Below, one piece after another: positions 1-7,398 of a stretch of DNA of 20,367 nt. Each line of letters starts with the position of its first letter. Within the stretch, counting starts at the first letter, position 1. The notes under the pieces were generated by a model. It saw nothing but the letters and a program-made list of their open reading frames with translations, was not told the origin of the DNA and did not search any database. Origin of the DNA: Clostridia bacterium (GTDB lineage: Bacteria; Bacillota; Clostridia; Oscillospirales; Acutalibacteraceae); assembly GCA_017480265.1 (NCBI GenBank), contig JAFVAZ010000063.1:1-20367 (forward strand), read 5' to 3'. The position numbers and the translations under genes are program-made.

Positions 1-654
1 AGAGTAATTATAAATTATAATAAATCTGATAAGGAAGCTAATAGCCTAAAAGATGAGTTGCTCGGCTTAAATTGCGATTGCATAACCGCAAAAGCAGATG
101 TATCTAAAATAGAAGAAGTAGAAAAAATGATGGATGATATCCGAGCATTTTCAAGCCACATTGATGTCTTAGTTAATAATGCGGGGGTTGCTTTGCGCAA
201 ACTTTTGTGTGATACTACAGAAGAAGAATGGGACACTTTATTTAACGTCAATATCAAAGGAATATTCAACTGTACTAAAGCGGTTCTGCCGAGGATGATA
301 CGCCAAAAAAGTGGCAAAATTGTCAATATATCTTCTATCTTGGGTATAAACGGCGCTGCATGCGAGGTAGCCTACTCCGCTACAAAGGCTGCGGTCATCG
401 GGTTTACCCAGGCTTTGGCTAAAGAAATCGGCCCGTGCAATATAACCGTAAACTGCGTAGCTCCCGGAGTAATTGAAACCGATATGAATAAAGATCTAGA
501 TAGCCAAGACATAGATCACATCAAAGATAAAACTCCGCTTGAGAGGATAGGACAACCTATGGACATAGCAAACTTTATCTTATTTTTAGCTAGTGAAGAT
601 GCTGATTTTATCACTGGACAAGTTTTTAATATAAATGGCGGGCTGGTCTTTTAA
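1..654 (+). CDS. Short-chain dehydrogenase/reductase, FabG or YmfI type (5' truncated)
   Basis: The reading frame is open from base 1 and ends at a TAA at 652-654, so the N-terminus with the Gly-rich nucleotide-binding loop lies outside the window. What remains shows the classical SDR signatures in order: DVS, the NNAG motif, the catalytic serine in the ISS segment, the YSATK catalytic Tyr/Lys pair, a VAPG loop, and a C-terminal TGQV-NINGG segment. This makes it an NAD(P)H-dependent ketoreductase. The two best candidates are 3-oxoacyl-ACP reductase (FabG, fatty acid synthesis) and the EF-P 5-aminopentanone reductase YmfI; the GAACEVAYSA stretch before the catalytic Tyr is reminiscent of YmfI proteins. 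No other fab gene is adjacent, so neither choice is fixed by context. Family assignment is secure, the exact substrate is not. Confidence 0.9.
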   Translation, partial: RVIINYNKSDKEANSLKDELLGLNCDCITAKADVSKIEEVEKMMDDIRAFSSHIDVLVNNAGVALRKLLCDTTEEEWDTLFNVNIKGIFNCTKAVLPRMIRQKSGKIVNISSILGINGAACEVAYSATKAAVIGFTQALAKEIGPCNITVNCVAPGVIETDMNKDLDSQDIDHIKDKTPLERIGQPMDIANFILFLASEDADFITGQVFNINGGLVF

Positions 655-663
655 GTTTAATCT

Positions 664-703
664 AAAAAAAGCCCTCAAAGTTCATAAACTCGAAGGCTCT
701 TTA
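664..703. terminator. Possible bidirectional terminator hairpin
   Basis: Seven A's followed by GCCCTC pair imperfectly with GAAGGCTCTTT across a roughly 15-base loop. It lies between the convergent reductase and TM2-protein genes, where a shared terminator is expected. The stem has two mismatches, so this is a tentative call. Confidence 0.35.
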
Positions 704-718
704 GTTGTGGCTTAATCG

Positions 719-1054
719 CTACAAAAGCTGCAATATATCGTTAAAGTTTTCTTCTTTTATCCTTTGCCCTATGATGCACACATCAATTAGCCAAAGGATA
801 CCGCAGCAACCTCCCGTCAGTAATTTCAATATTCCTAGTCCGATATCCCCCAACATAAACCTATCTACTCCAAGGGTCCCTAAAAAGGCAGAGATCAAAA
901 TAAACATCACCGGATCTTTGAAGTCTATGGATGATATCAAATAAAATCTTTCTTCGGAAGTTTCCCTCAGCCTATCCCTCAAATAGACGATCTTCCCAGC
1001 AGGTAAATATTTTTTATTTGCAATGATAAAGCTTTCTACTTTTTGTGAATCCAT
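719..1054 (-). CDS. TM2-domain membrane protein
   Basis: A 111-residue protein starting at the ATG at 1052-1054, which is preceded by AGGAGG on the minus strand; longer in-frame starts would lie inside the promoter. The N-terminal half is soluble and charged (about residues 1-45). The C-terminal half carries two hydrophobic segments joined by the TM2 signature GVDRFMLGDIGLGILKLL, with a Gly-Gly-Cys-Cys turn before the second helix. TM2 proteins are small inner-membrane proteins of unknown biochemical role. It is the last gene of a leftward group with a DUF2752 protein upstream but has its own consensus promoter. Function beyond the domain is unknown. Confidence 0.85.
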   Translation of the reverse strand: MDSQKVESFIIANKKYLPAGKIVYLRDRLRETSEERFYLISSIDFKDPVMFILISAFLGTLGVDRFMLGDIGLGILKLLTGGCCGILWLIDVCIIGQRIKEENFNDILQLL

Positions 1055-1089
1055 CTTATATTCCTCCTTAATAATAAAATATTGAATCA

Positions 1090-1118
1090 ATTATACTATA
1101 TATTTTTTGTGTTGTCAA
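1090..1118 (-). promoter_or_regulatory. Consensus sigma-A promoter of the TM2 gene
   Basis: On the minus strand TTGACA (1113-1118) and TATAAT (1090-1095) are separated by exactly 17 bases, an exact match to the sigma-A consensus. It lies about 36 bases upstream of the start codon of the TM2 gene. Confidence 0.85.
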
Positions 1119-1134
1119 GATTATTTTTATAAAT

Positions 1135-1458
1135 TCATATCATTCTTTTTAAGTATATAATTAAATTCGCGATAGCGATAAACAATATAATTGCTATAAT
1201 TATCCTTTTATGCTTAAATTTTTTAAAATAAATTGCAAGCACTACTGCCAATACTAGTGGTATAGCCATAGGGTTATACTTCATGTACGCATCAAAATCT
1301 AGCTTTAAGATAGATATCAGCGCATGAGTAACTCCACAAGTGGGGCAAGGTAACCCTGAAATAGTCATTATGGGGCACCCAAATAAATAGCAAAATATAA
1401 CGTAAACGCCTACAAATAGCGCTAATAAAATGCTTTTAGTTTTTCCCATTTCCATCAT
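1135..1458 (-). CDS. DUF2752 family membrane protein
   Basis: A 107-residue protein with three hydrophobic segments (about residues 8-30, 62-80 and 84-102). Between the first two lies the DUF2752 hallmark PCPTCGVTHAL (residues 37-47), a Cys-X2-Cys pair at the membrane surface. The biochemical role of the family is not known. The gene begins 17 bases after the histidine phosphatase stop, behind a G-rich ribosome binding site, so the two are probably cotranscribed. Two adjacent ATG codons (1456-1458 and 1453-1455) are equally possible starts. DUF2752 and TM2 proteins being neighbours suggests a functional link, which is inference only. Confidence 0.82.
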   Translation of the reverse strand: MMEMGKTKSILLALFVGVYVIFCYLFGCPIMTISGLPCPTCGVTHALISILKLDFDAYMKYNPMAIPLVLAVVLAIYFKKFKHKRIIIAIILFIAIANLIIYLKRMI

Positions 1459-1475
1459 ATAACCCCCACTCTTTA

Positions 1476-2198
1476 TTACCTTTTGGTTTTGTCCTCTACA
1501 TCTTCGGCTCTTTGCGGCAATTTCCCTTTAGCTTCTCGGACAGATTCTTCTACAAAAGCCATATCGCCCCTAGAATCACAGTAGATAGAATCCGGTATTT
1601 TATCGTAAACTTCAAACACTTTCTCTCTCATCCACAAGCTTGGACTAACCCGTACAGAATAACCGCAACCATTATTGCTCTGCCAATCAAACGGCTTAGC
1701 TTTTGGGATTCCAAATAAAGACAATATTGTCATTATTACTCCACCGTGTGTCACTACGATTGCATCTTTTTTTTCGTACTTGATTATAGTGTCTATTATT
1801 TTCTCAAAGCATTCTCCCACTCTTGTGGTGAAATCTTTCATATTTTCTGCTGTGCAATTTGCCGAAACCTCACCAGACGATATCCAGGAGATAAAGTCCG
1901 GATCATTCGTGAGTGATTTTGCACTTTTATTTTCCCAGTTGCCAAAATCGCACTCCCGCAGGCCATCTAATACATTTTTAGGTATCTCCGGATACAAGAT
2001 CTGCGCTGTTTGCGTGCACCTCTTCAGTGGACTGCTAAAGAGTACCCCTGCGGTAGGATAGTTATATTCTTTTTTTAATTCTTCTAAAGCTTGCACTCCT
2101 TTTGCCACCAATGGGACATCTGTAGCTCCTATATATAACCCTTTTATGTTTGCCTCCGTTAAACCATGGCGTATCAAATGCACTTTATAAGTTTTCAT
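1476..2198 (-). CDS. Histidine phosphatase family protein
   Basis: A 240-residue member of the phosphoglycerate-mutase-like (branch 1) histidine phosphatases. It shows the phosphohistidine motif LIRHGLTEAN near residues 8-17, the second arginine in the FSSPLKRCTQTA segment, the acidic proton donor in the ECDFGNWE segment, and the second catalytic histidine in VVTHGG. These residues support phosphate-ester hydrolysis through a phosphohistidine intermediate. The substrate cannot be read from sequence; relatives include GpmB-like phosphatases and CobC (alpha-ribazole phosphatase), and no cobalamin genes are nearby to support the latter. The ATG start has GGGAGG about 5 bases upstream. It is transcribed away from the XRE gene and is first in a leftward pair with the DUF2752 gene. 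I found only weak promoter candidates in 2199-2290. Confidence 0.88.
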   Translation of the reverse strand: MKTYKVHLIRHGLTEANIKGLYIGATDVPLVAKGVQALEELKKEYNYPTAGVLFSSPLKRCTQTAQILYPEIPKNVLDGLRECDFGNWENKSAKSLTNDPDFISWISSGEVSANCTAENMKDFTTRVGECFEKIIDTIIKYEKKDAIVVTHGGVIMTILSLFGIPKAKPFDWQSNNGCGYSVRVSPSLWMREKVFEVYDKIPDSIYCDSRGDMAFVEESVREAKGKLPQRAEDVEDKTKR

Positions 2199-2388
2199 GC
2201 AATCCTCCCAAAAGCATCAATAAATGTAGACTTTATAATTAGTTTAGAGTATCATAATATTAATTGTCTTTTAACTTAAACTTTAATTATATCTTAGCAA
2301 AAACGTTTTGAGTTTGTAAAGTCTTCAACTGCATATTAAAAATTGCTACATATTAAACCTTAACTAATCTGGAGGAGGTTAAGCCGGC

Positions 2389-3081
2389 ATGAATAAAGAT
2401 TTTCCGCGAATTATAAGACTGCTCAGAAAAGAAAGAGGAATCAGTCAAAAGCAAGCTGCCATAGATCTAGATATATCCCCTTCGCTTCTTTCTCATTATG
2501 AAAAAGGGATACGTGAATGTCCACTTGATTTCGTCCTAAAAGTTGCAGATTACTATGACGTCTCTTGCGACTATCTTTTGGGGCGGACTTTAGATAAAGA
2601 CGGATACAGACTCGCGGTAGAAGGCATCCCGGAAAATGATCCTGCAAATAAAGAAAACGCCTTCAAGGGCAATGTGCTTACAACTTTAAACAAGAAGCTT
2701 ATCTCAAACTCGCTAAATATTATATTTGATATTTTGAGAAAGTACGCAGAAAAAGACCTTACGGACAAGGTCTCGTATTTCTTCATGCTCTCCATTTATA
2801 ATATTTTCAGGACTGTATACGCTGGGAATAAGAAAAATCCGCAATCTTTTTTTAGTATATCACACTTTAAATATAAGAGCCTTGCCAATGCTAAACAGAT
2901 ATTGGTCGATAACGATATAGACGGCATCGTATGTGAAGTGCAAAAGAAAAATGCAAAAAAATCTGCACCTATTAACGCGCCCAGCCTCTCTCCCGAGATT
3001 ATAACTCAAGAATACCCTTTATTTTCGTCTTCGTTATTTAGCGTGATCCAACGGGTAGAATCGAGCATAAGTGAAAAATGA
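2389..3081 (+). CDS. XRE-family helix-turn-helix regulator
   Basis: A 230-residue protein with an N-terminal Cro/C1-type helix-turn-helix (about residues 8-65). The recognition part reads ISQKQAAIDLDISPSLLSHY, followed by the usual DYYDVSCDYLLGRT end of such domains. The rest (about 75-230) is mostly helical-looking, without a domain I recognise. It probably acts as a DNA-binding transcription factor in the cytoplasm. The ATG is preceded by GGAGGAGG about 10 bases upstream. Its last four bases overlap the folC start (ATGA), so translation of the two is coupled. What it senses and which genes it controls are unknown. No clear operator is visible in its own upstream region. Confidence 0.85.
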   Translation: MNKDFPRIIRLLRKERGISQKQAAIDLDISPSLLSHYEKGIRECPLDFVLKVADYYDVSCDYLLGRTLDKDGYRLAVEGIPENDPANKENAFKGNVLTTLNKKLISNSLNIIFDILRKYAEKDLTDKVSYFFMLSIYNIFRTVYAGNKKNPQSFFSISHFKYKSLANAKQILVDNDIDGIVCEVQKKNAKKSAPINAPSLSPEIITQEYPLFSSSLFSVIQRVESSISEK

Positions 3082-4409
3082 CGTACGAAGAAGTAAAGGA
3101 GCGCATACTCTCAAGGCAAAAATTAGGGATCAAAGCAGGGTTAGAAAGAATCGTGAAGCTTTTATCGCTTCTAAATAACCCTCAAAATGAGTTAAAGTTT
3201 ATCCACGTAGCCGGAACAAACGGCAAAGGCTCCGTGTGCTATATGCTGTCATCTATCTTGACAAAATCTCACTACCGGACAGGTTTATTTATTTCTCCTG
3301 CTGTTGTATCTTTTCGAGAACGAATGCAGATCGATGGCAAGATGATAGCCAAAGACGAACTGATTTCTCTATATGAAGAAATTAAACCTTATGTAGATCT
3401 TCTAGACCTACAAGGGGAGCCATTAACTGTATTTGAGCTTTTGTGCGCTATGGCATTTTTATGGTTTAGGCAAAAAAAATGCCATGTTGTTGTCTTAGAG
3501 ACGGGTTTAGGCGGCAGGCTAGATGCTACCAACGTCATTGCACGTCCCTTAGCATCAGTCATCACTTCTGTCTCTTTTGATCATATGGATATTTTGGGGA
3601 ATACAATAGCACAAATTGCCTTTGAAAAAGCCGGTATCATCAAAGAAAATGGCGTTACCGTTTTGTATCCTCAAGAGAATGCCGCAGCATCTGAAATAAT
3701 AAAAAAGGTAGCTTTAGAGAAGAATAATTTGCTTGTAAATGCAGAAGATTTATTGGATAAATTAAAAGTTTTGCCTTCAGATCTTTTTACCACCAAATTC
3801 TCTCTCTTTGATGAAGTTTACAATCTAAATTTATCCGGGAGATTCCAGGCAAAAAACGCACTCGTAGTTTTATTAGTTACTAAGGTTTTAGTTGGTAACA
3901 GTTTTAAAATCTCTAAAAGTACCATTCAGGAAGCCTTCCTCCGCATAGTAATCCCCGCTAGGTTCGAAAAATTGACCTCTGAACCTCTGATTATCTTGGA
4001 CGGTGCACATAATTACGATGGGATTTTAAGGCTGAAAGAAAATCTAAGCAAATACTTGGCTCCGCAGGACACCATCGCGATAGTAGGTATGTTGAAAGAT
4101 AAAGAATACAAAAAGGAAATTTGCGAAATTTTGAGTTGCTTTAAAAAAATCATCATGACGCCTATTGATAATCCTCGCTCGTTGCAAATTGACGATATAG
4201 ACGATATAAAAGATTTATCGATGACTATCTCGGGGAAGATCACACCTGCCGAGAGTAGCACAGCGGCTATAAATCTTGCAAAAAAATATATGGATGTATA
4301 TTTTAATAAATACAAAAAAAGTCCCGTGCTCGTGGTTTGTGGCTCCTTATATTTAGCGTCAGAAGTTAGACCACAAATCTTAAAAATCTTTAAAGCATCT
4401 AAAAAATAA
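3078..4409 (+). CDS. folC: Bifunctional folylpolyglutamate synthase / dihydrofolate synthase
   Basis: A 443-residue Mur-ligase-fold enzyme that adds glutamate to dihydropteroate and/or folates using ATP. Visible motifs in order: the P-loop AGTNGKGS (residues 45-52), the GLGGRLDATN segment, SFDHMDILG with the metal/ATP-binding residues, the KAGIIKE segment, and the C-terminal-domain start LDGAHNYDG. Length fits the family (about 420-450). The start codon overlaps the stop of the XRE gene by four bases and no separate promoter is evident, so it is probably made from the same message. Pairing folC with an XRE regulator rather than with other folate genes is unusual. Whether it has both activities cannot be told from sequence alone. 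Confidence 0.95.
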   Translation: MTYEEVKERILSRQKLGIKAGLERIVKLLSLLNNPQNELKFIHVAGTNGKGSVCYMLSSILTKSHYRTGLFISPAVVSFRERMQIDGKMIAKDELISLYEEIKPYVDLLDLQGEPLTVFELLCAMAFLWFRQKKCHVVVLETGLGGRLDATNVIARPLASVITSVSFDHMDILGNTIAQIAFEKAGIIKENGVTVLYPQENAAASEIIKKVALEKNNLLVNAEDLLDKLKVLPSDLFTTKFSLFDEVYNLNLSGRFQAKNALVVLLVTKVLVGNSFKISKSTIQEAFLRIVIPARFEKLTSEPLIILDGAHNYDGILRLKENLSKYLAPQDTIAIVGMLKDKEYKKEICEILSCFKKIIMTPIDNPRSLQIDDIDDIKDLSMTISGKITPAESSTAAINLAKKYMDVYFNKYKKSPVLVVCGSLYLASEVRPQILKIFKASKK

Positions 4410-4553
4410 TTATTTCTACCTACAAAAAATGCGTTTTTTCTTGCTCGATATCTCTTATCATATTAAATAGATGGGAGGTATTTTTTATATTGAATAATTT
4501 CAAAAAGCTTGGGTAAGCTACTATAAAAAACATTTGAAGAGAGGAGAAATATC

Positions 4554-4862
4554 TTGGACGTAAAAATAAAACTAACCGGTAATACACTGACAGCTTGCAT
4601 CGAGGGGGACATAGACCACCACAATGCTAAAGAAATCCGGGAATGCATAGACCAAAAGATAGAAGAAGAAAGCCCCAACCTTCTGGAGTTGGATTTTTCA
4701 AAAGTACAGTTTATGGATAGCTCCGGTATAGGCTTGATAATGGGAAGGTACAAGCTGATGCATATTTTGGACGGCAAGCTTCAAGTTATAAATATACCAG
4801 AAAACATAAAAAAATTGATAAAACTCGCAGGACTTGCAAGTTTAAACATAATAAAAGAATAG
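4554..4862 (+). CDS. spoIIAA: Anti-sigma-F factor antagonist SpoIIAA
   Basis: A 102-residue STAS-domain protein. In the forespore, dephosphorylated SpoIIAA binds SpoIIAB and releases sigma-F. The phosphorylation loop reads FMDSSGIGLIMGRYK; Ser57, the second serine of the pair, corresponds to the Bacillus Ser58 phosphorylated by SpoIIAB. The start is a TTG preceded by GAGAGGAG; no in-frame ATG occurs before Met54, so TTG is forced. It begins the spoIIAA-spoIIAB-sigF operon. The 144-base gap after folC contains no sigma-H promoter that I could place with correct spacing. Confidence 0.95.
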   Translation: MDVKIKLTGNTLTACIEGDIDHHNAKEIRECIDQKIEEESPNLLELDFSKVQFMDSSGIGLIMGRYKLMHILDGKLQVINIPENIKKLIKLAGLASLNIIKE

Positions 4863-4878
4863 AGGAAGTGTAAATACT

Positions 4879-5331
4879 TTGAAACCAATAAATGAAATGA
4901 AACTTGAATTTGTGAGCAAATCTTCAAACGAAAGCTTTGCAAGAGCTACCGTTTCGGCATTTATAGCGCAGCTTGACCCTACTATAGCAGAGCTTGCGGA
5001 TATCAAGACGGCAATCTCAGAAGCTGTAACCAACTGTATAGTTCATGCTTACAAAAGCTCCATTGGAAAGATTTACATAACGGTTCAAATTTTTGAAAAT
5101 GGCAAATCTATTATAAAAATCCGCGATAAAGGCTGTGGAATCAATAATATAAAGCAAGCCATGGAGCCGCTCTTTACTACAGGAGGTGACGAAAGGGCAG
5201 GTCTTGGGTTCGCGGTTATGCAGAGCTTTATGGATAAAGTAAGAGTGTCATCTAAACCTAACAAAGGAACCTCTATAACTTTAGAGAAAAATATAATTCC
5301 AAGGTTTATAAAAAATGGACAACCGAGCTGA
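4879..5331 (+). CDS. spoIIAB: Anti-sigma-F factor / serine kinase SpoIIAB
   Basis: A 150-residue GHKL-fold ATPase that sequesters sigma-F and phosphorylates SpoIIAA. The N-box lies in EAVTNCIVHAY (Glu48, Asn52), the G1 box in RDKGCGI (Asp83 to Gly87) and the G2 box in AGLGFAVM (about 107-114). The ESFARATVSAFIAQLDPT stretch closely resembles the Bacillus protein. The TTG start has AGAGGAAG about 10 bases upstream; an internal ATG at codon 7 is an alternative start. The 3' end overlaps sigF by 17 bases, consistent with coupled synthesis of the anti-sigma factor and its target. Confidence 0.95.
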   Translation: MKPINEMKLEFVSKSSNESFARATVSAFIAQLDPTIAELADIKTAISEAVTNCIVHAYKSSIGKIYITVQIFENGKSIIKIRDKGCGINNIKQAMEPLFTTGGDERAGLGFAVMQSFMDKVRVSSKPNKGTSITLEKNIIPRFIKNGQPS

Positions 5332-5977
5332 ATTCATCAAAAATAACATGGGCTTAGTGCATACCTGTGCCAGGAAATTTAAAGATAAGGGTATAGATTA
5401 CGAGGATCTAGTACAAGCCGGGAATCTAGGCCTCATCAAAGCTGTGGATAGATTTGACAATAAGAAAGGGCTGAAATTTTCAACTTATGCGGTCCCGTGT
5501 ATATTGGGGGAAATCAAGCAGCTTTTTCGATCTAATGGGATCATCAAAGTTGCCAGGAATCTCAAGGAACTATCTATACGAGCAAATAAAATTTGCTTTG
5601 ATTATTTCTCTAAAAATGGGAAAAACTTGAGTGTGAATCAACTGGCCACTCTCTTGGAGGTATCGCCTGAATCAGCTGCACTTGCCCTTAATGCTGGGGT
5701 ACCTACTTTATCGTTTTCTACTTTTGACTTCAATGAAGATAGTGATAAACAAAGAGATATACCTTGTGAAACTTTTGATGAAAAACTCTCCGAGAAAATA
5801 GCTCTGAAGCAAATATTATCATCTTTGGGGCAAAGGGACAAAGCCATCATTATTCTACGTTTTTTCAGGAATCAAACACAAGCTAAAACTGCCGAAATCT
5901 TGGGTATGTCACAGGTACAAATATCTAGACGTGAAAAAATAATATTGAACTTTATAAAAGAAAAGCTCACAAAATAG
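5315..5977 (+). CDS. sigF: Forespore sigma factor sigma-F
   Basis: A 220-residue sigma-70-family factor with regions 2 and 4. Region 2 spans roughly residues 8-75, including DLVQAGNLGLIKAVDRFD and the -10-binding FSTYAVPCILGEIKQLFR. Region 4 spans about 165-215 with the helix-turn-helix TQAKTAEILGMSQVQISRRE. It directs early forespore transcription and is held inactive by SpoIIAB, encoded just upstream. The ATG lies within the spoIIAB reading frame. It faces the leftward plsC gene, and the 66 bases between them contain no convincing terminator hairpin. Confidence 0.95.
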   Translation: MDNRAEFIKNNMGLVHTCARKFKDKGIDYEDLVQAGNLGLIKAVDRFDNKKGLKFSTYAVPCILGEIKQLFRSNGIIKVARNLKELSIRANKICFDYFSKNGKNLSVNQLATLLEVSPESAALALNAGVPTLSFSTFDFNEDSDKQRDIPCETFDEKLSEKIALKQILSSLGQRDKAIIILRFFRNQTQAKTAEILGMSQVQISRREKIILNFIKEKLTK

Positions 5978-6043
5978 ACTTTCCTTTTGCGCTTTGAGCA
6001 CGATAAAACCGCACATATTGACCTTAGCAATTCTCCCGTTACC

Positions 6044-6658
6044 TCAGCTTTGTTTTTTTATGGTCCCGGATAAGCCCATGATAGCATCCATTATTTGTCG
6101 GCTAAAATTTCTGATCTCTTTACCGTCCATTTCTGCGTTATTTTTTTCGCCATAATAAATGGGTGAACCTATATTTATCACATTTTTTCTAAATGCCCTT
6201 ACCCTTTTTTGATTTCCTCCGGATATACAAATGGGAACCACCGGGGTATGAGTATTGCAGGCAAGTAACGCGGCTCCATTTTTAGGCTTAAGGAATTCAC
6301 CCGTCTTTGAGCGCGTTCCTTCTATAAAAAGGCCTAAAATATTACCTTTCTGCAGGACCTCCTCCGCTATATTGATGGCACCTTTGTCGCGGTTACCTCT
6401 ATCTACGGGGAAGGCTCCTAAATAAAGCAAAATTTTCCTTAAGAATTTATTGCTAAAGAGTTCCTTCTTCGCCATAAAGAATACCTGCCTAGGGCAAGAA
6501 ATAGCTAATATAACAGGATCCGCGTTTGATGTATGGTTTGGGCACAATATGGCTCTGCCACTTTTGGGGATATTTTCCATGCCGGTTATCTTTAGCCTAT
6601 ATACTATTTTTATCAAGGGCTTTAATACGCAAATTAATATTTTATAAAGTTTATTCAT
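6044..6658 (-). CDS. plsC: 1-acyl-sn-glycerol-3-phosphate acyltransferase PlsC
   Basis: A 204-residue acyltransferase that makes phosphatidic acid from lysophosphatidic acid at the membrane. It has the catalytic NHTSNAD motif (His42 and Asp47, the HX4D pair) and the acceptor-phosphate-binding FIEGTRS motif (about 111-117). A hydrophobic N-terminal segment (about 5-20) could anchor it. The ATG is preceded by AAAGGAG. It starts 32 bases after cytidylate kinase; cmk next to plsC is a common arrangement in Clostridia. The ispH and rpsA genes that often follow are absent; the convergent sigF lies there instead. Confidence 0.93.
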   Translation of the reverse strand: MNKLYKILICVLKPLIKIVYRLKITGMENIPKSGRAILCPNHTSNADPVILAISCPRQVFFMAKKELFSNKFLRKILLYLGAFPVDRGNRDKGAINIAEEVLQKGNILGLFIEGTRSKTGEFLKPKNGAALLACNTHTPVVPICISGGNQKRVRAFRKNVINIGSPIYYGEKNNAEMDGKEIRNFSRQIMDAIMGLSGTIKKQS

Positions 6659-6690
6659 TGTTTATCGCTCCTTTTTGCTTTTTTTTAAGC

Positions 6691-7365
6691 TCACTTTGCG
6701 GGTGACTCTTGCCGAGTGGCTACTTGTATAATCTCAATTATTTTATTTACTGATTCTTCAAATGATAAGTCTGTAGTATCTAAATATATCGCGTCGTGGG
6801 CTTTTTTTAGCGGAGATAGCTCCCTGCTGGAATCTTCTCTATCTCGATCAATAATGCCATTCAAAATTTGAGAATATTCGCAGTTTATTCCTTCTTTTTT
6901 TAGCTGGAGATGCCTCCTTTGGGCTCTAGATTGATTTGATGCTGTTAAGTATATCTTCACGGTGGCTTCCGGCAAAACTACCGTCCCGATATCTCTTCCG
7001 TCCATTATCACGTTATCCGTTTTAGCAAAATTCCTTTGGAGCAAGAGAAGGAAATCTCTTACCTCTTTAATTTTCGAAACTTGCGATGCTAAAGATGATA
7101 TCCCCGGTGTCCTTATTTTATAGGAAACATCTTCCCCATTTAATTTTACTATTTGATTGTTTCCGCAAAAAGCTATTTCAATATTTATATCCTTCAAATA
7201 CGTGGGGATAGCTTCGGATTGGATGTTATTTTCAAAAGCATAGTAAGCAACTGCCCGATACATCGCACCTGTATCTATATGTAAAAATTTCAATCTCTTA
7301 GCTACTTCTTTTGAGATAGAGCTTTTCCCTGCTCCAGATGGTCCATCGACCGCTACAGAAATCAT
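6691..7365 (-). CDS. cmk: Cytidylate kinase
   Basis: A 224-residue nucleoside monophosphate kinase that phosphorylates CMP and dCMP with ATP. The P-loop GPSGAGKS is at residues 8-15, the substrate-binding HIDTGAMYRAVA segment follows at 29-40, and the family signature DGRDIGTVVLP is at 122-132. The LID-region RAQRRHLQL and DRDRED segments are present. Length is typical. The ATG start has AAGGAG on the minus strand. It lies 33 bases after the flavoprotein gene and 32 before plsC, consistent with a single leftward operon. Confidence 0.95.
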   Translation of the reverse strand: MISVAVDGPSGAGKSSISKEVAKRLKFLHIDTGAMYRAVAYYAFENNIQSEAIPTYLKDINIEIAFCGNNQIVKLNGEDVSYKIRTPGISSLASQVSKIKEVRDFLLLLQRNFAKTDNVIMDGRDIGTVVLPEATVKIYLTASNQSRAQRRHLQLKKEGINCEYSQILNGIIDRDREDSSRELSPLKKAHDAIYLDTTDLSFEESVNKIIEIIQVATRQESPAK

Positions 7366-7398
7366 AAATTATTCTCCTTGCTTTTTTAATGTATTTTC

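Noticed and set aside
4420..4440. AAAAAATGCGTTTTTT as a folC terminator
   Set aside because: The stem would be made only of A-T pairs, with no GC-rich part, so it is not a credible terminator.
4490..4516. Eight-codon frame starting with TTG behind GGGAGG upstream of spoIIAA
   Set aside because: Too short to support as a gene and the ribosome-site spacing is long; no sign of an attenuator around it.
4410..4553. Sigma-H promoter for the spoIIA operon
   Set aside because: A GAAT at 4492-4495 and a GGAGG at 4474-4478 look suggestive, but their spacing is about 5 bases too short for the sigma-H consensus.
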